Source: Muscardinus avellanarius
Lineage: Eukaryota; Chordata; Mammalia; Rodentia; Gliridae
NCBI GenBank assembly: GCA_963383645.1
Contig: OY726571.1
Coordinates: 24,182,116-24,246,115, forward strand
Length of the DNA stretch: 64,000 nt
Direction: 5' to 3'
This document shows, piece by piece, positions 21,940 through 33,756 of the stretch (position 1 is its first letter; every line of letters starts with the position of its first letter). The translations under genes were made by a program, and so were the position numbers. Under the pieces are notes generated by a model. It worked only from the letters and a program-made list of their open reading frames with translations, was not told the DNA's origin and ran no database searches.

Positions 21940-23262
21940 ATTTTTTAAATTTAAATTTCTGCTTACAATGTAATAATTGTATATACAAATGGGGTACAAT
22001 ATATTTCAACACATGCATGTAGTGTGCACTGATAAAACTAGCATTTGTATCTTATCAGTATATTAAGTTTGGAGAACTTCAGATATTTCCTTTCAGTTCT
22101 TCTTAATATTTATTATAGATCATTGAGAACTATATTCATCCCACTGTGCGGCAGTATACCAGAACTGGTTCCTTCTGTGTTTTTGCATCCATTACCCAAG
22201 TCCCCTTTGACTTAACCCCCCTTTCCATTCTGCACCAACCACTCTTCAACATTCAAATCGACTCTTTTTGTTTTCAACAAATGAGAGAACACATGTTCTA
22301 TTTGTCTTTCTTTGTCTGGATCATTTCATTTAACACAATGATAGATATTTATCAAAAGGAGAAATAAAAAGCCACAAATATCTGAAGAAATTCTCAATAA
22401 CATTAACCTTTAGGGAGATGCAAATCAAAATAAAATTGAGATATTATCTCATTCCAAGCATAATGGCTATTATTAAAAAGACCAAAAAAAAATGTAGAGA
22501 AGAATGTGCATAAAGGAAAATTCTCATTTACAGTCGATAGGACTGTAAATGAATACAGCCATTATGAAAAAAATGTTTGGAGGATCATCAAAATGTAAAA
22601 ATAGAACTGCCATAGGACCTAGCTATCCTGCTTTGAGTATATATCCAAAGGAAATAAAGACAACATATCAGACATAACTAAAGGTCCATATTTATTACAT
22701 GATGTTCACTGTAGCTAAAATTTGGAATCAGTCTAGGTGCTTGTAATCAATTTTTAATTTACTTCTAGACCTCATGGAAACAAGGCAGCCATGGTGGAGG
22801 CAGGGCCTGGTTGCCGAGCAGGGGTTTCTGCGAAGGTGGCTTTGGGGATTATATATGGTCATTCCTCTCCTTGCTGTCACTCTTGCTTCCAATTTCCATG
22901 ATGTGAGAGCAGAGCCTTTGTTCTTTCCCTCTCTCTGTCTCCTACTACCATGCCCAGAACTCCACCAAGGTAATAGGCCTGGCATGAACTAAACCCTGAA
23001 ATCTCCGGAACTGTGAGCAAATAAATCTTTCTTCTTCTGAGTTGTGTGACCAGGTTTTTTGAATAACAGCAGAGAGAATCCTGACTAAAATAGTGCCCAT
23101 TAATGCATAAACGGATAAATAATGTCGTAGATATATACAATGGAACACTAGCCATACACATAATTAGATATTTACAGCAAAATAGATGGAATTAGAGGAC
23201 ATTATTTTATGTGGAATAAATGAGAAAGATTAAAATAAAATTTAAATGAATCATGCAACATA
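21940..23262 (-). mobile_element. Twin-primed (internally inverted) L1, interrupted by an LTR
   Basis: 21940-22341 is the minus-strand L1 3' UTR and last ORF2 bases, with the T-rich tail at the left. From 22342 the orientation flips: 22370-22740 and 23093-23262 read plus-strand ORF2 ('agatgcaaatcaaaata', 'tatatccaaaggaaa', 'acaatggaacactagcc', 'agcaaaatagatggaatt'). The plus segment ends at almost the same ORF2 point where the minus segment starts, the pattern of twin priming. A MaLR LTR splits the inverted part. Confidence 0.85.
22742..23092 (+). mobile_element. MaLR-like LTR inserted in the inverted L1
   Basis: L1 reads 'gtctaggtgc' before and 'gtgcccattaatgc' after, giving a short 'gtgc' target duplication (22737-22740, 23093-23096). 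The LTR carries 'caaggcagccatggtgg', 'gagagcagagcctttg', 'ctctctctgtctcc', 'tctccggaactgtgag', 'caaataaatctttc' and ends 'ctgactaaaata'. Close relative of the copies at 10760 and 55606. Confidence 0.85.
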
Positions 23263-23264
23263 TA

Positions 23265-23800
23265 TATAGATAATCTTTACTAAATCTCAGCTTTGAAACT
23301 GAAAAAGTATCTAAAAAATGTTCTATGAAATGAGATATATCCTTGCAATAATATAATTCATGGCATCAGCAGGAGCAATTTTATAATTATAAACTAATAT
23401 TTGCCAAATAATATTTTATTAAAAACAATTATCTATGTAACTCGTAATAATTAAACAAATATGTAAAATTCATGGCTCATTTAAGAAATAGTTCTATGAA
23501 AATTTTATTAATAGTACCCAGCAGAGTCTTCTTTTTATATAAAAATAAAACTGCTTAAGAATAGCAATTTATCCTCAAAACTATGTCTGGTATTAGTATC
23601 AGTATAGCTAAAGATGTTTTAAAATCTGAATTATAACATGATAATGAGTGATTTTGTGAATATAATTTTATAAAAATATGTATTTATTTATGAGTTATGT
23701 GCTTATTATTTTTAAAGACATCATTGACCCATCAATAGTGTACCTAAATATATGCAATAGTGACTATATTTTGTCTCAGGTATTTTGACTTTAGAAAGAT
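23265..23800. other. No recognised feature
   Basis: Extremely AT-rich; no repeat or gene identified. Confidence 0.4.
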
Positions 23801-23804
23801 AAAT

Positions 23805-24020
23805 AATCTTTTTTTTTCCTTTTTTAATACTAGGAATTGAACCCAGGAGCATTCTACCTCCAAGCTATACCCATTACACTTTATATTTTTAATTTCTGAA
23901 ACAGGGTCTTGCTAAGTTGCTGAGAGCTCACTATATTTCTGATACTGGCCTTAAACCTGTGATCCTCTGGTCTCAACCTTCTAAGTACTAGGATTACAAG
24001 CATGTACAATTATGCCTGAC
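23805..24020 (-). repeat. B1-dID-type dimeric SINE
   Basis: 'ggaattgaacccaggagc', 'acagggtcttgctaagttgc', 'tactaggattacaagcatg', ending 'aattatgcctgact'. Confidence 0.9.
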
Positions 24021-24524
24021 TGAAATGTAATCTTTACACATACATTTTGATTATTTTGTTATGAAGCTATATATGTCAAGGATGGAGATTAGAGCATGTC
24101 ATTTGTTAGTTTGTTAGCTTGATATACAATACCTAAATGTTTAGAATTGTGATGTATTTCCCTTCATTTACATTCTTGACTCAAGCCCCACAAATCTTAA
24201 GAGTTGAAACGCCCTTAAAATGTTTATATTTACTTAAACATTTTTGTTTACTTAAACTTTTGTTTTCTAAACTGCAACCTGAAAAATGCAATTATACAAT
24301 ATTTTCTTTCACAGCTTCTGTAAAAGCCAGGGAAGAAGTTCTGGGATATTCCTTCCCTGTGGTTGGTGATGTAACTTCTTTTTATTTGTTTCCACTAAAA
24401 TTTATGTTGTAGCGTTCTTCAGAGACCTTAGATGCCACCCATTTAATATCATCAATTCAATATACTTGCAGTTATATTCCCAGATTTACAACGCTGATAC
24501 CATAGATTTAAAATAGCACTCTCC

Positions 24525-24734
24525 GCCGTGCATTGTAGCACACGCTTGTAATCCCCGCACTTGGGAGGCGGAGACAGGAGGATCTCACAGATTCGAAGCC
24601 AGCCTTGCTGACTTAAGAGACCCAGTTTCCAAATAAAAAGTATAAAATAGGTCTGGGAGTGTAGCCTGGAGGTAGAAGGGTTTCCAGGAACCCTAGTACC
24701 ACCAAAAAACAAAAAACAAACAAAAAAAAAACCC
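24525..24734 (+). repeat. B1-dID-type SINE, short subfamily, altered B box
   Basis: Perfect 10-bp duplication 'agcactctcc' at 24515-24524 and 24735-24744. Short joint 'ttgctgacttaagagaccc' and 'gggtttccaggaaccctag' in place of the usual B box. CpGs at the 5' end are retained. Confidence 0.95.
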
Positions 24735-24744
24735 AGCACTCTCC

Positions 24745-27700
24745 TTGTCGCATGCACCTCCATAGGCTATTCTTCCACTTTCTATGAAATTAGTGTTATT
24801 AGGACAGCAAGGGATAGTGAGGTGACTGTTAGAATAATGGGATAATAAAGAAATCTCCCATTGGTTTAGTTTTTCAGTGTTCTTTATACTAAATTTTTCC
24901 TGTATCCCATGTGTCAGCATCATAGCAGGGCATAATTTTTGTTTACTAAAATAGAATATTCTGTTTGATAGATCACTTATGTCCCTTAGTGTAACATGCA
25001 ATCCCAGAGTGATAGCCCAATAAAATGTAAGTAGATTAGAACAAGAAAATAGAAATAGTAACATGACTATGAGAATTTACACACACATAATACACAAACT
25101 GGATGACACTTTAGAATGGATATGATGGTAAATCAAACTTGTTCTTCCACAAATACTGATTGACAATATTATTGGTAACCTTTTCAGTGGTGCCATTTAG
25201 TAACTGAGGACAAATATTTCTCTGGACAATAAGCTTTCTTGACCTTTTAACCTAGTTTAGAAAAGACATTGTTGTTTATTTGGATTCTATCTACATTTAT
25301 AGTCCTTTTATAGTTCTAGTTATTAGAATTTTGTGGTTGTAACCACATGAATAAGCATTGTATTTATTGTGCCACTGGGCTAGCAAGTGAGCTAGGTCCT
25401 GTCTATATTTTGTGTTTGTGTGTGTGTGTGTTCATGCTTATGTATGTATAATAATAAAAATATAGCAAAAGATAAATGTACTGCATGCAAACATTTGCTA
25501 GTAAAAACACATGAATAAAAATATCTGCATACTTTCAGAAATTCATAAGTAGGCTGTAAATAGAGATGCCTGGTGGCTAGTACAGTTCTTTTTCATCCTT
25601 TGACATCCAACAGTACAATTAATCCTATTAATGATTAATACCACAACAGTTGACACTGGTATAAAAATTGTGCATCTGTAACAAGTGGAAGAGAAAAGCC
25701 CTTTAAATTTCTGCTGGAGTTTAATATTGAAAATTCCTAACTACAATATGTATAATTTGAACAAACTTTGCATTTGCATAAATGCCCTTCTGCTAGTCAT
25801 GCATTTTATTATACATTGAAACAAAAGGATTATACCATTGCAGATATTCAGGGGATGAGATTCCTTATTAATATTTGTTAATGTTAACTCAAATTCAGAA
25901 GTGAACTGCCTCTTTTTCTAGGATGTTTGTTGTTTGCAGAGTTTGAGTTCAGTTCTTGACTCAAAAAATGAGCAGGGTTATTGTTCTTTTAAACATGTTT
26001 ACTTCATCCTTATCTCCATTTTTGCCTAACTCTGCTATGATTTTTTTTGCCATTTATATTTATGGGGTATTTTTTCCCAGACAAGCAAGATGCCCCCCCC
26101 CAGCTGTCACTTTTGTGTTTAGAGATGCAGTCTGCATCTTTTATTTTTATTTTTTTTATTGGTGCACTCTATTCATACATCATAATGGGGCATCTTTATC
26201 GTCTTGGAAACCCTGGCTTTTTGATGCCTGCCAGGTATCTGTATGGATAATAGCACTCAGCCACGTTTTCAGTTTCATCTTTCCTTTTAAACTGTTAACT
26301 TTTTGTTTTCCGATAAGAGGCTTGGAAGAGCTTTAGATTTGCTATGGTAACGTGTGGAGGCAGTTCATGGACATGATGGATTATAAAAGCGGAGCAGCAG
26401 ATATTGTCCAGCATACTCTTCACTTGTGGGTGCTGTAGCAACAACAGTTGATTGGAGGAAGTACTCAGTTTAGAAAAAAATGATTCCCCAAGAAAGGCTA
26501 AAACCCTGAGAACCTGCACTCAGCCTAATAGGAAACATAAATAAATGGCACCAAGAATGTTGCTTTGTAAAGATAACAAGCAATTTTGCCAGAAACGGAT
26601 GCAGTGGCAGGTCTTCTTTGGGTTTGTTTGTTTCAAGCTGATTGAGATCTCTGCAGTCGACTGTTTTCTTGCTCCATTACAATCAGCGTGAAGCAGTATA
26701 ACCAGTGCATCTGTGGGCTTGCTTGTCTCCAACCTGTGGATATTAATCTTTTGTTCTCCATTCTATGAATACTCTTTAATGACCTTCATTATCCAAATGT
26801 TGATATTATTTACTGACATGCTTATTCATTCACTAACTGGCTCTTGTGTTAAAGAATCCATTTGCCTGGCAATAGCTACTGAGCGAAATGGTGATGCTTT
26901 GATAACCTTCCAATTTCGTACAAAGGGATGCTTCTTAATGGTTTTTTTTTTCCCCCTCCAGTGTTATCCTGTTTGGGTCATTTGCTCCTAGGAGACAAAC
27001 ATGTATGCTAGTCTCTCTGTTCCAAGAGAAATCTGGCAGATAAAAAACAAATGATTTCTAGATTAAAGGTGAATACAAGAATATAATTATATGATGATAG
27101 TGAGTGATCCCAAATTGGATTCTGGACCAGAGGAAAAAAATTTAAATGACATTAAATGGTGAACTCAGGTATGTTTTCATGTCAGTGTTAATATTAATAT
27201 TAATTAAATTCAAAAATGTATTCTTCCTCTTTCATATTGTTAAGGTCAGACATGGGATTCACTAGGATTTCACTTTTCATTTCTCTTCAACTTAGATACA
27301 ATCATTAGGTTGTCTAGTAGTCTTAAATGTCATTTCCAGCCAAAGATTTTAGGAAGTAGATATGCTGTTTTGAAACTTGTCATTCAGTCAGTGGGACAGA
27401 GAGAACCAGATGGTCTCAGGAGATGGTAATGCTATGACATGGAAGGAGATCAAGTTTCTAAATTATTGTGAGAAGGGATTCTACACATCAAATAAAAACA
27501 CCTGCTTCTAACCATTTTTTTAATGAGAGAAAAGAAAAAAAAACCTTTATTCATTAAGTCACTAACTTTAGGTTTCTTTATAATTGTAGTTGGTAGAAAA
27601 CTAATAAAAACAGCTGGAGAATCCCTTTACATAACTCATTTCTAATAAGTTGCAGACACACCCTTATAGCTACTTAATGATACCAAGAGTGTCTTATCTA

Positions 27701-28165
27701 ATATTTCTGCAGAAGATAGTCACTGGTTGTGGTAAGGTTTCAGGATACTTAGTTTTTTTCATTTCTCATGTTATGGCTTGATACCCGCATAGAATAGTTC
27801 CTATTTATTTTGCAGATAAAAATAATGGTCTGAAATCTTCTTTTAGTTGATTTTATGTCCTCCATAGTATCAACATAGCTTTTATGTTATTATAGTTGAT
27901 TATTTTTACTTGCGAATTCCAATATTTGAATAGTCACCTATTCACTTCAATTTATTTGGAACCCTGAAGTAAATGCCTGGAAGGCTTTCATGGCCATTTG
28001 AAGAAATGTGCAAAGTTGAGGAATATTCGGGTCACCTAATGCGTGTGTTCACAACTGAGTTGGAATATGAGGACTTTCTGACTCCTGGCATCAGCTTTCA
28101 TATAGAGGAGGAAGAAAATAGGACTCAGTGCCATGTAGGGCAAAAAGATCCTGTTCTGGGGCCAG
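24745..28165. other. Longest repeat-poor stretch (about 3.4 kb)
   Basis: No complete repeat; minor items are (GT)n at 25413-25432, a scrap of L1 3' end on the minus strand at 26140-26200 and a possible old-repeat piece at 27085-27190. 26300-26990 has even composition and includes an RFX-like site (26338-26352). Frames of 119-126 codons exist but show no domains and no splice context. A distal regulatory element is conceivable; none is shown. Confidence 0.5.
26338..26352 (+). promoter_or_regulatory. Possible RFX (X-box) binding site
   Basis: 'tttgctatggtaacg' resembles the imperfect palindrome bound by RFX factors ('gttgccatggcaac') with two core differences. A single match of this length is expected by chance at moderate frequency, so only its location in repeat-poor sequence makes it worth noting. 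Confidence 0.25.
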
Positions 28166-28174
28166 TCACTGGTT

Positions 28175-28384
28175 TTGTTTTATACCAGGGATTAAGCCCA
28201 TGGGCATTCTACCTTCTAGTGACAACCTTGGTCCTTTATTTAATTTTTTTTTTAAATTCTGAAACAGGTTGTCCCAAAGTTGCTGATGGTTTCACCAAGT
28301 ATCTCAGGCTGGCCTCAAACTTATGTTCCTAACATCTCAGCCTCAGAAGTACTAGGATTACAGGCGTGCGCCACCATGCCTGGC
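28175..28384 (-). repeat. B1-dID-type dimeric SINE
   Basis: 'ccagggattaagcccatggg', 'gcctcagaagtactaggatt', terminal 'cgccaccatgcctggct'. Possible 7-bp duplication 'gtcactg' on both sides. It supplies more than half of a 119-codon open frame (27973-28332), which is therefore not a gene. Confidence 0.9.
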
Positions 28385-28389
28385 TGGTC

Positions 28390-29128
28390 ACTGTGTTTTG
28401 AATCGCGATTCTTGTTATGTTTTGATTTTCTGTTGTAGCATCTTTTCATGGGATGTATTTAGGCAAGTCACTTAACACATCAGAATTTATTCTTGTAATG
28501 TAAACAATCTACCACTATAAATTGTTTTAGGATTTAAGATTGCAATCTCCCTGTCCATGCATAGTTCCCTAAGAAGCAATTGTTCAGTATTGCTAATTCA
28601 GGATTCATAACAGCATTCTAGAATACAACTTCTATGATGAAACTGAAATTCTATTATAGCCTAACTAAAAAATTTACTTAGTTAAGGGTTGTAGCACTTA
28701 ATAGAAGTAGATGAGTATTCTCTTATTACTTTCCATTATTTTTAACCTTGGATTATCGGAATAGAAAATAGCTACTATAAAGAGGAATTTTCGTTTTTGT
28801 ACTCAAGTTATAAATGTTTTTATTCCCTTTTAAGAATCAATAATTATATATTTCAAACTACTTTTTAAGAGAGTAGTAGACCATAGAAAGTATTTTAATT
28901 TGGTATGTACATTAACATCTATCTTATTATGTCCTGAAAGCATTTGGTTTACCATAATTGTAGTTTATTATCCTTATAATAAATAATGTCATTTTTAAAG
29001 TTTCTTATGTCCTTATTTCATAAATAGAATATGGATAATCATAGAAAATCAATAGCACTAACTGGGAAACTACATTTCCTAACTGGTAAATAAATATCAT
29101 ATCTCATTGCTAGTTAACTTTCATTCTG
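28390..29128. other. No recognised feature
   Basis: AT-rich unique-looking sequence. Confidence 0.4.

Positions 29129-29130
<2 letters not shown>

Positions 29131-29175
<45 letters not shown>
29131..29175 (+). repeat. (GT)n microsatellite
   Basis: Pure (GT) run of about 22 units. Confidence 0.98.
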
Positions 29176-29176
<1 letters not shown>

Positions 29177-29207
29177 ACTCTCTGCTTCCTTACTCTTCTT
29201 TTTCTGT

Positions 29208-29424
29208 TGTTTTTTTTTTTCTTTCTGGTACTGGAGATTAAACTTAAGGGTGTTTTACTTCTGAGCTATATCCCCAGTTCTATTTTATTTTATTTTTCAT
29301 TTTGAAACAAGGTCTTGCTAAATTGCAAAGGTCTTAAGTTGCTGAGGCTAGCCATGAACCTTCTATCCTCCTATCTCAACCTCCCAAGTACTGGTATTAT
29401 AGACATATGCCACCATGTCAGTCT
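29208..29424 (-). repeat. B1-dID-type dimeric SINE
   Basis: Poly-T tail at 29209-29220, 'ggtactggagattaaactt', (TTTTA)n linker, 'atgccaccatgtcagtct' end. Confidence 0.9.
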
Positions 29425-29869
29425 TCCCTTGCTCTTAATTACTAATATTTTTGCAAATGAAGTACTTTAAAATAATATTGCATTGTTCAAATGCTTACAA
29501 AATATTTCTTACCTATTTTTAAATCAAAACCAAATTCATATTATCTTTTACATTTCAGTGTGAAAAGTAATCTGGTCCATAAAAATGATGGAAGCCTGGC
29601 CTATGAAACCCAGAAAAATGGACTTCTTATTTTGTGGAATCAAAGTGAGAGATAAGTACCTAGCACACATCCCACTTTGACTTCCAGGGTTTCTCACCTT
29701 TTGCTGAAAATGAAACCTCTTAGCAGATATCTTATATTTTAAATAAACCCCTTTTGAAGAAATCTTTGACCTGAACTATTTTTCATTTTCTGCCAAGCCA
29801 TAAATTGTATTGGAAATGTCATTTTTATTTCCCCTTGATAATGTCCTTTGTTCACTGACTTCTGAGAAT

Positions 29870-30075
29870 CAATAGAAAGGAGAATAGATTTTGGACCATC
29901 CAATTCTACTACCAATTTGGGTAAGTTAGTAAGTTTTACTGAAACTCCACTTCCTCACATATAAAATGAGGATATCAATTACAACTACTTCTAGGAGTCA
30001 TGAGGTTGATATAAGTTGAACACATCCAAGTCCTTATATCACAGTTCACACAACATAGTATATGTACTCATATTG
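29870..30075 (+). repeat. MIR SINE
   Basis: Good MIR order: 'ttttggaccatccaattctactacc', 'gggtaagttagtaagttttactg', 'cctcacatataaaatgagga', 'aggagtcatgaggttgatat'. Ancient, no duplication visible. Confidence 0.75.
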
Positions 30076-30404
30076 GAGCATGCATATAGTTATATATGTC
30101 TATATGTAAAATAGATAACTTTCATTCCATACTAACATTAAAATATATTGCAATAAAATAAAAGCATAAGATATGGGGTTTCAAGAACTGTCTGTTGGTT
30201 ACAACTATGTCTATATTAAAACATTAATTCAAGTTTTCTTTCAGAATTCTTGTATTCTGGCTTATTGAGAGTCACATTTGTGCAGATAATCCTTTTTAAA
30301 ACATACAATATGAAGTGATGTATTCACCTTCCAGTAGGTTCTTAATAAAAAAAATGTCATGGGTGTCCATATTTATGATCTGATAATAAATATATAACAA
30401 TATC

Positions 30405-31600
30405 TTCTATAATTTATTTTATTTTATTATTTTTATTTGTGCATTTTAATCATAAATCATTATGCGGTACAGGTTGGTAGAGGCATATATGCACACATCA
30501 CTCACTGAGCTCTTCCCCCAATTTCCACCCCATTCCCTCCCCCTACCTCCTTCTCATGTTTGGCTTGGTGATTGACTTTGATATGTTTGTGAATGCGCCT
30601 CATGTACATTAGAGAATTTCCCTCTTCCCCTTCTTATCTCCCTCAGTTATGTTGCCTTGTTTACTCATGTAAGGTTTCTCCTTCTTTGTCGGTTGTCCCT
30701 CCTATGTTCCATTTTCTCTCTAGCTACCGAATATTAGGAGAACACCTGAATTTTCACTTTCTGTGACTGGCTAATCTCACTTAGTATAATGTTCTCTAGT
30801 TCCATCCATTTCCCTGCAAATGACATAATTTCGTTATTCTTTATGGTGAGTAAAATTCCATTGCGTACATAAATCCTTCATCTGTTGATGAATATCTTGG
30901 CTAGCTCCATAGTTTGTCCATTTTCAGTTGTGCAGTTTAACATAGATAAGCATGCATTATTCTGGTAGTTTGGCTTCCACTCATTTGGGTTATAAGCTCA
31001 TTCTCATTCTTCTGAGAATCCTCCATACAGTTTTCCAAAGTTGTTGCACTAGTTTGCAATCACTCCAGTGATGTATTAGAATTCCTACTTCTCCACACCC
31101 TGACCAGCATTTATTCTTGCTTGTATTTTTAATTAGTGCCATTTTATTTGAGGTAATGTGAAATCTCAGGGTAGTTTTGATTTGCTTTTGTGTGTGTGTG
31201 TGTGTGTGTGGTACTGGGGTTCCTGGAAGCCCTTCTACCTCCGGGCTACACTCCCAGACCTATTTTTATATTTTTTTTATTCGGAAACAGGGTCTCTTAA
31301 GCCAGCACGGCTGGCTTTGAACCTATGTGATCCTCCTGTCTCCTCCTCCCAAGCGCAGGGATTACAAGCGTGTGACACCACACCCAACATTGATTTGCAT
31401 TTCTTTAATTGCTAATGATATTGAACATTTTTTCATACATTTATTGGCCATTTGAATTTCTTCTTTTAAAATGTCTCTTTAGTTCACTTACCCATTTTCT
31501 GATTGGGTTATTTGTTTCTAAGCATTACAAAAATCACTTGACCTATAGTTGTAAAATTATAGAAGAAATTTGTGATTTAATAATGTATTTGCTTCTTAAT
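30405..31600 (-). mobile_element. L1 LINE, 5'-truncated
   Basis: Minus-strand L1 with T-rich 3' tail at 30410-30440, 3' UTR, ORF2 end (30760-30900) and upstream ORF2 ('tccacaccctgaccagc', 'attgctaatgatattgaac'). Interrupted by a SINE at 31186-31389. It abuts a second L1 in opposite orientation. Frames are broken. Confidence 0.9.
31186..31389 (-). repeat. B1-dID-type SINE, short subfamily, in L1
   Basis: Duplication 'ttgatttgc' at 31177-31185 and 31390-31398 within the L1 phrase. Starts with a (TG)n tail (31189-31210), then 'gggttcctggaagccc' (altered B box) and the short B1 joint 'gtctcttaagccagc'. Confidence 0.95.
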
Positions 31601-32566
31601 AAACACAGTATGGAGGTTGCTCAAAAGACTAAGAACTGTCTCATAAGAGACAACCATATGATCCAGTTATATAATTCCTTGGTATCATCTCAAAAAAATT
31701 AAAGTCAGAATACTATAGTGATAATTGCATCTCCGTGTTTATAGCAGCATAACTTATAACAGCCAAATTATGGAACCAACCTAGGTGGCTACCACCAGAT
31801 GATTGGTTAAAGATAATATGGCATATACACACAATAGAATTATACTCAGCCATAAAGATGAACAAAATGTTGTAATATGCATGAAATTAGATGGAGCTAT
31901 GAAATATTATTTTATGAGATCCGAATAATATTTTATATTATTCTTAGAAAGTCTCAGTCTCAAAAAGTCAAGGGTCCAATGCTTTCTTTCACATGTTGAA
32001 GCTAGAGAGAAAATAAGAGTCTAAAGAGATGAGAGAGACCAGTAAAATAGTGGAAGGGGATTAGCAAAGGAAGGTAGGAAGAAGAGAAAGAAGTGATAAA
32101 GTTAACAGTTCAGATAATGCGATGTTCATATGTTAAGGTATCACTACCAATCTCACTAACATTCATGAAGAGAGGAGGGTGGTGGCATCTCAAGGGAAAT
32201 ACAAGTGCTGTGTGCATGTATGTTTGTATGACTTAAAACAACACAATGAAGGGCCAGGCGTGGTGGCACACGCTTGTAATCCCAGCATTCGGGAGGCTGA
32301 GACCGGAGGATCCCGGTTCGCAGACAGCCTCAGCTACTTAGTGAGGCGCTCTGCAACTCAGTGAGACCCGGTTTCAAAATAAAGAATAAAAAGTAGGGCA
32401 AGGGGTGTAGCTAAAAGGTCGAATGCCCCTGGGTTCCATCTCCAGACCTGCAAAAAAATAAAAATAAAAATAAATAAATAAATAAGACAACACAATGATG
32501 TATAACTACAGTGCACTAATAAAAATGTAAAAAGCAAAATTAAAAATAAAATAAAAGCATCAAATG
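31601..32566 (+). mobile_element. L1 LINE, 5'-truncated, opposite to its neighbour
   Basis: Plus-strand L1: 'cagtatggaggttgctc', 'catatgatccagttat', 'acaatagaattatactcagc', then a degraded 3' UTR to 'actaataaaaatgtaaaa'. A SINE at 32250-32486 interrupts the UTR. It has its own 3' end, so it is a separate insertion from the minus-strand L1 next to it. Confidence 0.88.
32250..32486 (+). repeat. B1-dID-type SINE, long subfamily
   Basis: Perfect 12-bp duplication 'acaacacaatga' at 32238-32249 and 32487-32498. Complete dimer with 'gctacttagtgaggcgctc' (full joint) and 'cccctgggttccatctcc'. (AAATA)n tail. Confidence 0.96.
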
Positions 32567-32814
32567 ATGACTCCGATAATAAACACAATCCTGAAGGTAC
32601 TATGATGATAGTTTCCAGATACATGCCCAAACTGTAATGCAATATGAAAAAATATATATTTCTTGCTTCTATTGTGATAAATATAAAATGCATAGAAGCT
32701 AAATTTTTTGCGTACATTCATAACTCTAGGAAAATAAATTTTAGTTTAAACTATTTAAATAAAATTTGAGTTTTTTTTCTCAAAACCATGTTACTTTTTA
32801 CTTTACTTTTTCTT

Positions 32815-33197
32815 ATTTTAGTGGTGGTAAGGATTGAACTGAGGATTCTTCTTTTTTTTTTTAAAGGTTTGGTGGGGCAGGTTTTGGGGTATTTTTTTTC
32901 TTTATTTTGAAACAGGATCTCACGAAGTTGCAGAGACCCTCACTAAGTAGCTGAGGCTGTCCGCGAACAGCAATCCTCCAGTCTCAGCCTCCAGAATGCT
33001 GGAATTACAAGTGTGCGCCACCACGCCCGGCTGTACCGAGAATTATTCTAACTGTGAGGTACACACCCATCCCTATTTTACTTTTTATTTGAAAACAGGG
33101 TCTCACTAAGTTTCTGAAGCTGGCTTTGAATCTGTGATTCTCCTGTCTCCGTCTCCCAAGTATGAGATTACAGGAGAACCACACCATCATGTCCAGC
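32815..33197 (-). repeat. Outer dimeric SINE split by an inserted SINE
   Basis: ID-half start 'gtggtaaggattgaactgag' at 32823-32843 is separated from its continuation 'aattattctaactgtgagg' at 33040 by another SINE. The B1 half follows to 'accatcatgtccagcc'. Confidence 0.88.
32856..33034 (-). repeat. Inner SINE nested in a SINE
   Basis: Poly-T, a degraded ID half, then a well-kept B1 half ending 'cgccaccacgcccggct'. 'gaggattcttct' before and 'gagaattattct' after are likely decayed target duplications within the outer element's ID half. Confidence 0.85.
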
Positions 33198-33380
33198 CCC
33201 AAAACAAATTTAGTTAGGTTAAACATTTGGGATTTAACTCCTTGTAATTATTGTGATTAAGTCTTGCATTCTTAAAAATAAGTTTATGTTAAATCCAGAA
33301 ATTTTTAACCACCTATGTTTCTTAATTTTCATCTTTCCATTGATCCCATTTCTCTTATGTTTTATAGTGAGTTCATTATC

Positions 33381-33385
33381 GTGTG

Positions 33386-33422
<37 letters not shown>

Positions 33423-33427
33423 GTGTT
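33381..33427 (+). repeat. (GT)n microsatellite
   Basis: Slightly interrupted (GT) run ('gtgtatgtg' and 'gtttgtg' breaks). Confidence 0.97.
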
Positions 33428-33756
33428 GAAAACACAAGTGCATTAACAATAAGTTAGAGAACAAGTTTCAAGTTTGAGGAAATTTATTGGTTGACAAAAT
33501 CAAAATTAAAAAATGAGGTATCATTTGCTATAGTTTAGTGTCTGTGAGAGCAACATGAATAGTTAATAGTAGGGAATGCTGTGTGTCATTTACATAGATT
33601 CTGAGAGGGAAAATACTAAGGAATGATTCCTTTTATCAGAGAGGGGTAAATATTTTCTGTTTCCATGCCCCTCTAATTTCATATATGAACTTCTTTAAGC
33701 TATATACATTTAAAAATAAAATCAAAGAGGATCTTGATGAAATTCATGTTAATTTT

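Noticed and set aside
25956..26336. 126-codon open frame, hydrophobic
   Set aside because: Composition reflects T-rich sequence; it overlaps an L1 scrap and shows no domain or start context.
27973..28332. 119-codon plus-strand open frame
   Set aside because: More than half is read through a minus-strand SINE; the first 60 residues have no recognised domain and no exon boundaries were seen.
30405..32566. Single twin-primed L1
   Set aside because: Both arms contain their own 3' UTR and overlapping ORF2 segments, so they are two insertions.
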